The position numbers were made by a program, and so were the translations under genes. This document shows positions 23,518 through 37,500 of a stretch of DNA of 64,000 nucleotides, piece after piece. The stretch covers positions 24,155,879 through 24,219,878 of the forward strand of contig CM017572.1 in assembly GCA_007844125.1 (NCBI GenBank). The letters are read 5' to 3'. A model generated the notes under the pieces. The model was not told the DNA's origin and did not search any database. It saw only the letters and a list, made by a program, of their open reading frames with translations. Source of the stretch: Sinonovacula constricta. Lineage: Eukaryota > Mollusca > Bivalvia > Cardiida > Solecurtidae. Each line of letters opens with the position of its first letter. Position 1 is the stretch's first letter.

Positions 23518-26500
23518 GTAACCCATTTTTGAAATTATTATTTTGTTTAAGTTTTATGTAATGTTTGCCTAATGATAAGTGATGTTGACCATGAAAATGT
23601 TATTGCTCTTCTTGGTAATTTTTTTTTTAGGTAAGGGGAATCTTGGCTTAAATGCATATTCATATATTCATCATACCTTGATTTTAATGACTTCAGGAGA
23701 ATGGGACTAGTTGTCATATGCTGACAAAATCCCCCCATCCCCCCACCCCATGAGTTTTCCAAGATGCCAAGAACTTTCCAGGGACTTAATGTGGGAAGAT
23801 CTTCCAGCGGTGCACCAGTGTTTCCAACTAGACATTTGTCTGGGGTCTCCCTTCATCAAATTAGCTGGAGATCTCTATATTGATCATAACTATAAAAAAA
23901 ATCACACAAAAACTAATAATATGAATTATAAAGAATTCTGGTTCTATCTTTAAATTTCTTAAAGATCTTGAGTTTTTTCTTAAATCAAGGCCATAATCCA
24001 ATTTGTGTTTGCAATTGGTTCTCGGCTGATTAATTAACAAATTTCTGGTACACTTTTTACAGTTCAAGGGTAAATATGAAGCTCAGGAATGTGAAAACAT
24101 GTGGAGAAACGTCCTGCAGCCAGGCATCAATCGAGGGAAGTGGACAGATGAAGAAAACCAGCATCTTGATGCACTTGTTGTCAAATATAACATGCGCAAC
24201 TGGGAAAAAATAGCAAGCGAACTTGGGGTAAGAGATTTGTAATCGATGACACAGTATTCACAGTCTATATTAATTAATGCATTTAGGCTGGAATGATTTC
24301 AGTGGTTATTTAACTTAAATCATGAAATAAGCTTAGTGAAGTTAAAAACAAACAAAAAATGACTGTATTCTGAAGTATGGCTTCTGGAGTACAGCTTCTG
24401 ATGTATTGCTTCTGGAGTACTGTGTTGCATGTTCAGTTAAGAGTGTCACAATATATAAATAAAGTGCTTTGGTAATCTGAAAGCATGAGACGTTTTTCAC
24501 GATGTGGGCTACCAAAATACCCATTTTGGTGAGGGCTTTTTTTTCCCCATATATTTAAGTGACCCACTGATTATAAAATTGGCTCACTGTTTTCAGGAGT
24601 GATCTGTGAAATTTGTCCATATGTGACTGGGCGTGGTATCATGCCAGGTGTTCATGGCATGCTTTACACAGTGAAGACAGCATAATGTCTTCTTCAAGTG
24701 AACACCGTCTCCAGATAACTGAAATACTGGGACGATAAACCCAATAAACAAAAATATTTTGTTGACTTCTGCATTTTTTTTTTTATTTCAGACACAAAGG
24801 ACTTCGTTTCAGTGTCTTCAGCATTATCAGATGAAGATAGCAATGTCTAAGAGCAGGTATGCAAGAATACGTAACTTTACACATGCTGTACTTGACCATA
24901 ACATTGATTTAAGAAAAGTATCTTATTTATAATCCAAACAATACAATTCTTTGTATTGAAATAGAAGCTTAATATGTGTACTCCATTTTTCTCTTTGTTC
25001 TAAGCATTTGGTATTACAGTCGAACATTGGTTATTCAATCTCGGTTATTCAATCTCGAGTTGTCCAAAGCCTAGGCATTATTCACAGACATTGATTAGTC
25101 CCGATTTTTTTTCTACATAATTTTTATGTTAAAAACCTTCAATTATCTTTTTGCATTATTCAAAGTTTCATATACAAACAATTTTGGTCCTAAACATAAG
25201 TTTTAATTTTTTTTTGACACAAATTATCCAAAGCCCGCTTGTGTCACCGGTCAGTCATTGGGTATTGTCTCCTGTCAAACTGCGAAGGGAGGTTACCCTA
25301 TAAATATCTATGTTTGGCTTTGTTAATCGGCTGGTTGCACTTGTTTGTTATCATCAGTCAGTGACAGTCCAATCACAGATTGACTGGTATTCATTTTTAT
25401 GGTATATACATTGCTTCTTGCACATTACCACACAGAGAATTATGCAATTCAAAACTCCTAGTTGGAAAATTGGATTCAGTTTGGATTATTTCAACCCATG
25501 CATTTTTTTAGTAAATCAGCAGTCCCTATTACTAGGAATAACCAAAGTTCTACTGTACTTAATGTGCATATGTAGAAGTTAAAGGACATAATCATATTCT
25601 CGTTATTATTTTTCTATTAACTCCTGTTCAGTGAATGGACACCTGAAGAAGATGACAACTTAAAGACGGCCGTCGAATTTTGTACTTTAGGATCAGGAAA
25701 AATACAATGGTACCAAGGTTAGTTGAATAGTTCGTAAAAAATTCTGTAAATAGTGACTCTTTTTTTATTTTAAATATTTTGAATCTCCCTGAAATCCAAT
25801 ATAGTTGCTAGTTCTCTTGAGTATCCACTCATTGTAAGTAGGGGCCCCCAAATCTGAGTGGTTAGAGAGAGTTATGTTACTTTCAGTCCCACATCATCTA
25901 GGTCCCAAACCCAGTCGGTGTGTGATTGTAAATGTGGGGAAGTCTGCCAGCTGATTTGCAGTGGGCCTATAGTTGTATATGGACAGGTTAAAGCACCCCA
26001 GTCGGTCCTTTTGCCGACAGATCGTTCCAAGGCGGTACTGCTGGGTTTTTTTTGTGTGTGTTATGTCTCGTCTCTTTGTTTCTGTCACATTTACCCTGTT
26101 TGCCCTTTGTCTAGAGGTAGTTTAGATGTAAATATCTGTGCAAATCTTGATAGGACCTTTTCTTATTTACCTCATCATTGTTAACCTGGGCTCCCGTGCC
26201 ATAGTTGTAGAGTCGCCAACTTGTTACTCCTCTGACCGCTTAGCCTGTCACTGCATGGGTTTGAGTCCCATTTGGGGCAAAGGACTTAATGTGGGAAGGT
26301 CTTCCAGCTGTGATGTATTTAAAAAACAAGAACAAAACATCAGTTTTAGCTGGAAATCAATATAACCAATTAAATGTGCCATCACAATGGGTTATATAAC
26401 CAAACAAAATGTGTGTTTTTTTCTATGATTTTACCACAGTGGCATATTTCCTTGAAAATCGCAGTCCTGCCATGTGTTTAGCCCGCTGGAGAAAATCTAA

Positions 26501-29500
26501 TCCTGACATGAAGAGGGGCAAGTGGACAGATGTGGAAGATTGCGTGAGTATATATTTTGTTGAGAAATTAACCTTTTGATGACAGTCAAGGACTAAAAGG
26601 AAGTTTTTTTTCCATATATATTACATAAAAGTCAGGGTGTACATGATGCATGGGTGCTCACAATCTACCGCCCTTTACATATCTTAGGCAAGGAGCCCAT
26701 AGCCTTGCAGTTGAAGTCACCAACTTGTAATTCCTCAGCCCCTCACGGCTTGGGTTTCCATCCCAGTAAGGGAAAAAAACTATAAATAATTATCAAAAAA
26801 TTGTAAGTTGAATAAGGTTTCATTGTATTGTGTTTTGGAATTTATGCTTCACTATTTTAAGCATAAGGAGAGCTAATCTGTGGGTGTCTGTGATCTAGTG
26901 GTAAGATGTTGGGACTCTAGATCAGAGAATCCTAGGATCGAACCCCAAAACTGATCACGTAATGTTACTTCTTGAGCAAGGCTGTTAACTGCACATTGCT
27001 ACAGTTACTCAGTACTGGTTCTACCCAGGAAGTGGGCAGTTGAGAGGGATTAATATAAGTTGAAAGAACTTGTTTCCAAATCGGTTATAAACAAATTATT
27101 TGTATTCTAAAGCAATCGTATGCCACAGAGATGCTACAGATGAAAAAAATGAACATAACATTTTTTAAATTTAATATGCTGGTTTTCAGGAGTTAATTAC
27201 AGCTGTGGACAAACTGGGAACCAATGATTGGATTAGAGTAGCAGAGATGGTACCTCAGAGACAGGCACACCAATGTCGGGAAAGGTAAGTTCTAATGATG
27301 TAATTTGGAGGGTGGGGGTGTGTGTGTTGTAGATCCATAATTCTCATCCAAAGCCTACAGATTGGGTACTTGGCCTGTAAGGCTCTGGGAAGTTACTCAA
27401 TATCATTTTGCCAATTAGTGACGTCTTTTTTGTGCAGAACTTATGTGGTGTTATTATATGTGGTGTTATTAGTTAGTTAATTTTCAAATTAATGTCAATA
27501 TTATTTTGATAGAGGTCCTTTAAAAATATAAAACAGTCCTTAATTTAAAAAAAAAAACATTATCCTTTTCATCCCAAAAATTACCATTGTTATATTTTGC
27601 TGTCATGGTGGACCAAAGCTTGATGACAAAAACATGGAGAATTACTATGAAATAGTTTACAGCTCAAGGTCACAATTATAGGTAATATTAAAAAATAAAA
27701 TTATCGTGAACTTGCGCATGCTGTTACTTAACCATGGGTTAAGGCATAAATAACTTACAAGTGTTTGTCACAACGAGAGGATGTGTTCCATGCAAAGAAT
27801 CAAATTTGGAAGCCCAAAGGCCAAGGTCACGAGGGTTTGGTATGTTGCCTTTTTGGCATTTAGTCTTGTCATCATTTCTCTTTTAGATGGACAAATATAC
27901 TTTGCCCTATGCTGAGAGGAAAGCAAGGAAGGTATGAGGATGACAAGAAATTGATTCAGCTTCATCAACTCCATGGCGGTAAGTGAATCACTATCCCATT
28001 ACCTGAGGCATTCATTAATTGACTACTCATTCAACCAAACAGGTCAAGTTTTGATTTAATGATTTAAATATTCAATGATTTAATATTTAATGATTTAATG
28101 TTACCAGTGTTATAGCCATTACTCATATTTTTATCCAGGTATGAGAGGCCCCAGGTTTGATCCCGGGCCACAAAATACCAAAGTCATTAAAAATGGTAGT
28201 GGTATAGCTCCATTGCTAATCCTCAAGCAAATTTAAGGGTCGTTCCATGACTGGTCGGCCTGGAGTTTGTGTTTTGTTACTATGCACTTAATATCAAAGG
28301 CATTTCATTTTTTTCTGATCATTAATAGACAATGTAATACTCAAAAAGTTTAATTCTTATTTGGTTAAAAATATTTATATCAAAATACTGGTCAGTTTAA
28401 ATATTTGTCACTATACTTTTAATTTTGGAGGAGTTCTGGCCCTTTTAAAGACTTTCAGGCTGAAGTCTAGATTAGGTAGACTAGATAGGTAATTTCCATA
28501 GCCTTAAATGTTTATTGTCTGCTTTAATAAATGTTTACATTTCATTTCCTTAATCAAAAGTTCTAGCAAAAATTATGCCAATTTAACTGATGATGGAAGT
28601 ATCTTGCATGGAATTTGCCAAACATGGCTACAGAAATTGCTGATGTCATTATTGTAAAAAAAAGCTAACATTATGTTCTCATGTGGGATATCTTAAGAAA
28701 CATGGCAGAAATGGTGATCAGAAATTTTCTAGATTAAATTTTTAATAATATTGTCTAAATTTAAGCAAAGTAAGTGCTGCATGAATTTCATTAAAAAATC
28801 AGTCACATGTCCAATTTGCACTAATGTACAAAAGGCTTTTTTGGCAACAGCATCCCTTGAATGACTTCATAATGGCTGTTTGCCAAAAAAAAATGCTGGA
28901 CCTTTCTGAACACCTTATTGCTGAACATTACATTGTGGGAAAATATGTCAAGATGATCAGAGAAAAATAACAGAAATTCATGTTGAATGAAGCCATAGAG
29001 GAGTAAAGGTAATTAGAAATGATAGAAGAGACAATAAATTCTGTATTTCTCGTCAGCCCCTCATCACGTGGGTTCAAATCCTGATCGAGGCAAGAACTTT
29101 CATGTGAGGAGGGTTTTCCAGCGGTGCACCGATGATTCTACCCAGATGTAAGTCGGGGGTCTTCCTTTACCAGTAATTAGCTGGATGTCGATAATATGAT
29201 CAAAATTGTGTTGGTGCGATGTCAAAAAACCCAAACCAAACAAAACTCTTAGCTTAAAGCTATAGCTGTTGGACTTTTAATATATTTTTGTTCCTGTTTA
29301 TTTCACAGATGATTGGTTTAAGATCTCCAAAGATCTACCTGGATGGACAGATAAGGATGTTCAAAGGAGATTTAAACAACTTCTTAAGTGGAAAAAGAAG
29401 ACAGCAGAATTCTACAATCTGGTAAAAACTTAATAATTTGTTGGTTTTCGTTATTATATTATGTCAGATAGGTCTTCCACCACCAATAGTTAGGTGGATA

Positions 29501-31505
29501 TCACCAATGTGATCATAATTGTGTCTGTGCAATGTAACAAAAGAAAGGACTCTAGGTACCGGAGGCCCCATTGGCACCCAGTCTGTGGCATACCAAAAGT
29601 CGTTAAAAGTGGTAGTGGTATAGTTCGCTTGCTAACGCTGAAGCAAATATAAGGGTAATTTCATGACTGGTTGGCCCCATGTCAGGTGAATGGGTCTAGT
29701 ATCATGCTAGGTGTTCATGGCATGCTATACACAGTGAAGGCAGCACTATTTCTGCTTCAGGTGGACACTGTCTCCAGATAATTGAACTACTGTTGGTGGG
29801 ACGATAAACCCAAACAAACAAATGAAACGGGGATAGGGTGGGGACACCTGTGGCTTACTTGCCAACCTAAAACTCATCAGGCCCTCACTGTGTGGGTTCA
29901 AGTTTAAGTCAGGGCATACACTTTAATGTGGGAAAATCTATCAGCTGACCTGCAGTGCACTTGTGGTGTTACCCAGGTTTCTGAGGTTTTCCTCCACCGA
30001 TAACTGGACAGCGATATAAACACAATGAGAGACATTAATAAATAGTCTCCCCTGAATAAAACCTAAATGCACGTAGGTCCTTTCATTTGTTTTACTCGGT
30101 TTTTATGCATGTGCTTCTTGGAGTGAATGTTGACTTATCTACCTTTCTTTTGATATGCAGGTTACCCATCGACAAACACTTTCATTTTCTTTTTTAAATA
30201 ACAAATCTCTTTAAATATGTTAATGGATTTTAAGCATATATTTATGCAAAAGTAAGAAATTTCACTGTTTATTATTGCAATGTCTACAAAAGAACAGACG
30301 ATAAAGTTCAAGAATTTCAGCTAAAAGACCTACCTACTGTTTGGAATACCTCGGATATTATCTAACAAGGGAGACAATTTCTATTTCACCAATGAACCCC
30401 ATTATTGTGTCTGATGTTATACACACAAAATAAATAATGTGTTGAAAACAAATTGGCTTTTCAGACCACAGACACAATACCTTGTTTTCAGAGAAAGTTC
30501 TTAAAATAATAAGGTACTTTATAGTATTGAAGTTAATTTTCTGATGATGTTATAATAGGTAAGTGGTAAAATGATAAATATATACAATCAAGACTTGAAC
30601 ATGTAGCATATTATTTACTGTTATTTACTGTCTGTTTCAGTGTAAATCTGAGAACCATACACAGCAACAAAGCAAATCTCTAAGAAAGAATAAGGTATGT
30701 TAATATAATTTTTACAACTGCAATATATATCTGGTCAAAATGTAAATTGTTTTTTGTTTGTTGATTGATTGCATTTAAACCCACACCAATTACTCATCTT
30801 AAACCAGAAGCAACCTTGACTAAATGGTAAGCATCTTCAACATAACAGAATATGCTTGCTGGTCTTGTTACCATGGTGATATTTTGTGACTTACCATCAA
30901 TTTCATAATAAACGCCCCCTCAATAATAAACACACCCCATTGATTTTCAGATAAAAAATTGAAGGAAGAAACTATTTAAAAACATGTTTGTAAAATAAAA
31001 CTCATAGTATTTTTAATAATCTGATAATCCTATGAGTAACCTTGTCAACTTTTAACTATATTAAACTTGACTTCTAAAACTTGTAACAGTATAGGTAACT
31101 GAATTTCAATGAACGTCCCCTTTTTGGAAATTGTAATGCCCCTGGGGGCGTTAAATATGAAGTTTACGATAAGTACAATACTTTTAATGGTTCAATGATT
31201 CGCTTGTTGTATGAGTATTGTAAGAATGGTATTTGAAGAGTCTTAAATGACTTAAGCCTGATTTAGGATAAGAGCTTACTTACGACTGTTGATAACACAG
31301 GTCATACTTAGCAGGAAAAAAGTTATAGAAAATGTGAACAATTTTTAACACATACCATTATACTGCTTTTGTAGAATATGCCAGACTTAGCCTATTATAA
31401 ACAAGGTAAGATAGTTTTATTTTATTTATTAATGTAAAAATAAATTGTACAGATATTTTGAGCCAGATTTTTCTTTATGCCAGTCTTCATATTTTAGAAT
31501 AATTG

Positions 31506-31546
<41 letters not shown>

Positions 31547-34500
31547 TATTTAAATGGATTTTAAACTTATATTTATGCAAAAGTAAGAAATTTCACTGTT
31601 TGTTATTGCAATATCTACAATAGAACAGGTGATCAAGTCCAAGAATTCCACATAAAAGGACCTACCTACTGTTTGCAATACCTTAGATATTAACTAACAA
31701 GGGAGACAATTTCAGTTTCACCTGTGTACCCCATTACGAAATCATTAACCTAAATATTGCACAGTTGATCATATTTGCACTTTTTAATAGTTGACACAAA
31801 GAAGTAAAAATATTAACTACTATGAATACGGGATTAAATATGTTATCTGATCATAAGCTTATATGTGAACATGCAGTGCTTAAAAAAAATCTGCTTCACA
31901 AATCAAATCTACTACTTTTTATCTAGAACACTGTGTAACTTGTGCTTTTTTTTCTTGTAAACAGATATAGCAAGTGAGGAAGATAAGCTTATAATGGCAA
32001 AACATGAGGAACATGTGCAAGGGTTCGCAAAAGCACACTCTGAAATGGATCTTTCAGAACTGTTTCAGCAGCTGGAGGATTGGAAAGACAGTGAGTTTGT
32101 GTTTGGTGTAGCCTTCTATGTATATATCTTTTTTAAAAACGCTCATGCTCTAATTTTTGGCAAATTGCTTTTTTCAAGAGTTGAACACAAACCGATTCTT
32201 TCTTTACTTGGTTTTTCTAATAGGGCAACGCACATGAACGTCTCACCAACAGTATTTCAGCTATCTGGAGACAGTGTCCACTTGAAGCTACCACTAGTGC
32301 TACCTTACTGTGTATAGCATGCTGTTAACACCTTGCATGATAGCACACCCAGTCACATTATCCTAACATCAGGCCAACCAGGCGTGGAACTACTCTTATA
32401 TTTGCTTGACCATTAGCAAGGGAGCTATACCACTACCATTCTGATAGCTTTGGTTCATTTGTTGCAACCTAAATCATGGGCAGTTTCATTGTCCTGACAC
32501 ATTACTTGACCAGTCATAGAACTAAAAAGGTTTATTTAATTCAACAGATGAGGTTGCTGTCCCTCGACTTCCACCCCTGAATCGGCACTTTGGTTCCAGT
32601 TTGACGGCTCTGCGCTCAAAGCACCTGGAGTCGGCAAACCTCGTGAAAATGGAGAAGGTTGAGCCAACAAATGAAAAGGTGGAGAGCCTTTCCTTCTTCC
32701 TGAAAACAAGTGAAAAAATCCAAGAACAGGTAAGAAAATGCTTTAAAAGACTATGTTTCAACAACAATATTTCCAATAACACAAATCCTCTTAGAATTTT
32801 TATAACACTTTATAACACTTATCTACCAACATTTATGCCATTGATTATTATAAATAACAAGTACAGAAACAACTTTAAGTAATGTTGGTTAATGATATTA
32901 ATTGTACGGCTCGACTTTCTAGCAAGATACTAGTCAAGTAATTTTTAGCTGCACTATTTGAAACAAAGAGGTTGAACTATTGTCATGACCCTCTAGTGGG
33001 CCTCAATGTTTGTTAACCCCTTTGTTCAGGACCATTTTTTGAAAAGGACAAATGACACAGTTCAAAGGACTTAATGTGGTAAGGTCTTCCAGCTGACTTG
33101 CGGTGGTTCTACCCAGACATGTGTCTGGGGTCTTCCTCCACCAAAAAGCTGGACGTTGCTTTAATGATCATAATCGCTGCTGTTCAAAAACAAAACCAAC
33201 CAACATAAAGCATCTTTCTTAATACTTTTCTTATGTTCTTATTTGATTAGCTGTGTGCAAATGGGTCGAATTGCTGACTTGTTACTCCACATCAGTTCGC
33301 TATGTGAATTTCGGTTTCAGTTGAGGTGAAAAGGTAATTTTAGGTTGACCTGGGCTGCCTCAGTAATTCTACCTAGACACATGTCTGGGGTCTTTCGTCA
33401 TCATAAGTGGACATCGCTATGATGATGATATGATGACCTTAATTGCGTTGCTGCAGCAAATTAAAAAACAACAGTTATTTGTGATTACATCTTTCATGCA
33501 GCTTACGTGTTAATTTTTTATTAACAGGATGTTGCTCGGATCCGACAACTTATCTTCCGAAAGACTCCCCTGTCTATAAAAGAACTTCTTGCAATTAAAA
33601 GTTTTCTAGCCATACTTGAATCCAAGGGAAGTGAAGGCATCAATCTGAAACAGAAATTGATTCAAGAGCTAGAACAGTGTAAAGACAAGAGGAAGAACAA
33701 GAAAAAGAAGAAAAAAAGGGATGAAGATGGCTGGACAAGTGAAGAAGAAGATGAAGAGAAGGAAAATGGAAGTGAGGAGGAAGAAGAGGATGTGGAGATG
33801 GAGATCAATAACCATGAAGAAGAGGAGACGGAAGAAGTAAGTATATGTATATTTTTTATTTGAATTACTGTTTAAACCATTGAATTTTGGAGGTTTGATT
33901 TTCAGTTGTGATATGTACTGGTAGTACATTGATATTGGCTTTAAATATAACTGTTTGATATTTAAACTTAATTGGTTAACTTTTGGGAATATTCTTTAGG
34001 CTGGTTATATACTTGTGATGGGTATATACTTGAGGCTGGGTATATACTTGAGACTGGGTATATACTTGAGGCGGGGTATATACTTGAGACTAGGTATATA
34101 CTTGAGACTGGGTATATACTTGAGACTGGGTATATACTTGAGACTGGGTATATGGGTATATACTTGAGACTGGGTATATACTTGAGACTGGGTATATACT
34201 TGAGACTGGGTATATACTTGAGGCTGGGTATATACTTGAGGCTGGGTATATACTTGAGACTGGGTATATACCTGAGGCTGAGTATATACTTGAGACTGGG
34301 TATATATGGGTATATACTTGAGGCTGGGTATATACTTGAGACTGGGTATATACTTGAGGCTGGGTATATACTTGAGGCTGGGTATATACTTGAGACTGGG
34401 TATATACCTGAGGCTGAGTATATACTTGAGACTGGGTATATATGGGTATATACTTGAGGCTGGGTATATACTTGAGACTGGGTATATACTTGAGGCTGGG

Positions 34501-37500
34501 TATATACTTGAGACTGGGTATATACTTGAGGCTGCGTACATACTTGAGGCTGGGTATATACCTGAGGCTGAGTATATACTTGAGACTGGGTATATATGGG
34601 TACAGTCAACTCTCATTATCTCAACATCGGTTATCTCAAATTTCCGGTTATGTCAAACTGTTTTCTACGGTCCCGTTTTTTTCCCTATAGTTTCTATATA
34701 GTTTGACTCCGCTTAACTCAAATTCGGATATGTCAAATTATCGGATATCTCAAACTAAATTCTTTGTCCCCACACGTATAAAACTGTTGAAATCAGTTGG
34801 TCTATCTCAAACTTCAAATTGCTATAAGATGTAAATCGGCAACAATAGTGATTTTCACACCTACCGTGAAACTCGCGAAGATTTGGGCGCGAGTTTTATC
34901 GCCAATTATCGGCAATCAGGATTTCACATAATTTAGAGAAGAGGTTAATCGATTATTATTTAATTAGCTGATTTAATGAACAACAATTTCGTTAATCTTT
35001 TAACACTGATTAAAGTGTTTCAGTTTGTACTTGTTGTTGTAAAAGTTTTTGAGAACTTGCAGGTATCAGCTTTAGGTATACAAAATGAGGCCATGCACTT
35101 ACGACGACGCAACAACCTACAATAAAAAGAAGAACATTAAATTACATTGTAAAAAATCTAAAAACACTTTAAACATGCAAAACCACACAAACTTGCAGAA
35201 ACTTAGTTTACAGTGGCAGATATAACAAGGAATTTCAGTCATTACCAGTCATCGTGTAGCAGGTAAGATTTTTAATATTTACACAAACTATCCTTAAATT
35301 CGGATATCTCAAACTTCGGATATCTCAAACTATTTTCTACGGTCCCTTGAAATTTGAGATAACGAGAGTTGACTGTATATACTTGAGGATGGGTATATAC
35401 CTGAGACTGAGTATATACTTGAGACTGGGTATATACTTGAGGCTGGGTATATACTTGAGGCTGGGTATATACTTGAGACTGGGTATATATGGGTATATAC
35501 TTGAGGATGGGTATATACTTGAGGCTGGGTATATACTTGAGACTGAGTATATACGGGTATATACTTGAGGATGGGTATATACTTGAGACTGAGTATATAC
35601 CTGAGGCTATTCTACTTAAGGCTTAGCATAAATTTCACCATAATCTATGTTATGATTTTGAAGGGTTCCAAATGACACAGTTCATTGGATGGATTTAAGC
35701 CCAATGAAAGGTTATTTGGCTAATGATTTGGTCAATTTTCTGACCTATATACTGCTTTCTTTGAATTGTTGTGGAACTTATTAAATTGTTGTTGTTGGGA
35801 AATATTATTTGTTCTAATATTTCTTACATTTTATGCTTAGTTCAATACTCCTAAGGTTGAGAAGAGAGTCATATCAGAAGAATTGTTAAGAAAAAGGAAA
35901 GCTGCCCTTGATGACCATGGCAACATCAATAAGAGGCTGCGACAACTGGTAGAGAGGAAGATGGACCCAGAAGACCTTATTAACATTGCTGATGCGAAAA
36001 GGAAACAATATAAAATGTGTAAGCTTAGTTTGTTGCATACATTAGACTTTAAAAGTTATATTGACATATCAAGCTTCTGTTTGTGCAGGTAGACTCCAGA
36101 CAAAATGATTGGATAGAACAACTTCTTGTAACTTGTAAGTTATAGTTGCAACAACATTATTATTTACCAGACCTGGAAGCGCAATTGGTATAGTGTCAGG
36201 TACAGGAGGCAGGCCCCTGGTTCAATCCCATACTAAAGTTGTTCCACGACTGGTTGGCCAAGTGTCAGGATAATGTGACTGGGTGTGGTATGATACGAGG
36301 TGTTCACGGCATGCTTACTGGATGAAGGCAGTACTATATATGTTTCAAGTGGACACCATCTCCTGATATCTGAAATACTGTTAGTGGAATGATAAACCCA
36401 ATAAACAAATAAGTTCTGCATGCCAATTTTAATATTAACAAGTTCTTGACTATACCCTATAGTGTGGGTGCTCATTAGATATATCTCACAGAGGAAGTTG
36501 TAATGATTACCAGGTATAAAGGGTTTGGAGAGGGGGGAAAAAAGGAGTTATCTATGACTCTGGTTGTAAAATTGCATTTTTATTATATCTGAAAAAAAAA
36601 TGAGCAAAGCCACGCTACTTAACACTCTTAACTTATTGGACAGATGGAGTCTGTAGAAAAATTGGATATTTACATTTCATGTTTATTCATGTTTCCATGT
36701 TTGTAACGTAAATGTTCACCCGTCTGCTACCTTTCGATTTACAGATCCTGACACTGTTCTTTGGGAGCACATGTACAAGGATGCAGCGGAGGAAAAACAG
36801 ATGAAGAGGAAGTCACTGCAGTTGTTGATGAAGGTAATTAACTATGTATTGTCTTACTACAATGGTTAATATACTACTTATATGTCACTGCATTATTTAT
36901 TGAAGGTAATAAACAATGCATTTTTTTTTAAATTTTATTTTACATTATCAGCAAATCCCCAAATTAAAATCAAATATTTATCTCTTTTTTTCAGTTTGAA
37001 ATAATTTTATCTTTTGCTCCATGGATTCTCTTTGACAGACCTTAGATGTTGACAAAGTTTCTGCGATTAAGAAAGCCTACGATTTCAAACGTAAAAGTGC
37101 CGCCGCAGCCCTGCTGATGACCACTGAGAAAACGAGACACCGAACTCGACGAAAGTCAAAGGTCAAACCTGCAAGCAATGATTCCAATGAAGCTGTTGAT
37201 GCTTTGCTAGACCTGAATGAGGAGGTGGGAATAGAAATGAATGAAAGAACAGCCTTGAATTCTGATAAAAACCATCAGAAAGATGGAAATATTTCTCAGG
37301 AAGATGAAAGGGCTGAACTAAGGGAAGATGGATTGACATCCACGAGTGAGAATTTCTGCAAACCTTTGCCCTACCTCCCACCAAACATGACAAACATGCA
37401 AGGATTGAGGCGGATGTTGCTGGAGCATCGGTGTTTGTATGACTCGGCAGCAGTTCATTTAATGGACATGCAAGGTGCAGTGAGATTGAAGACAATGAAG

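Noticed and set aside
25858..26184. 108-codon plus-strand frame
   Set aside because: Overlaps a dispersed repeat (25985-26175) within SNAPC4 intron 11 and lacks splice or homology support.
33968..34701. Long open reading frames on both strands (up to about 210 codons)
   Set aside because: They are produced by the 18-bp repeat, whose period is a multiple of three; the peptides are simple YILETG or YTQPQV repeats in an intron.
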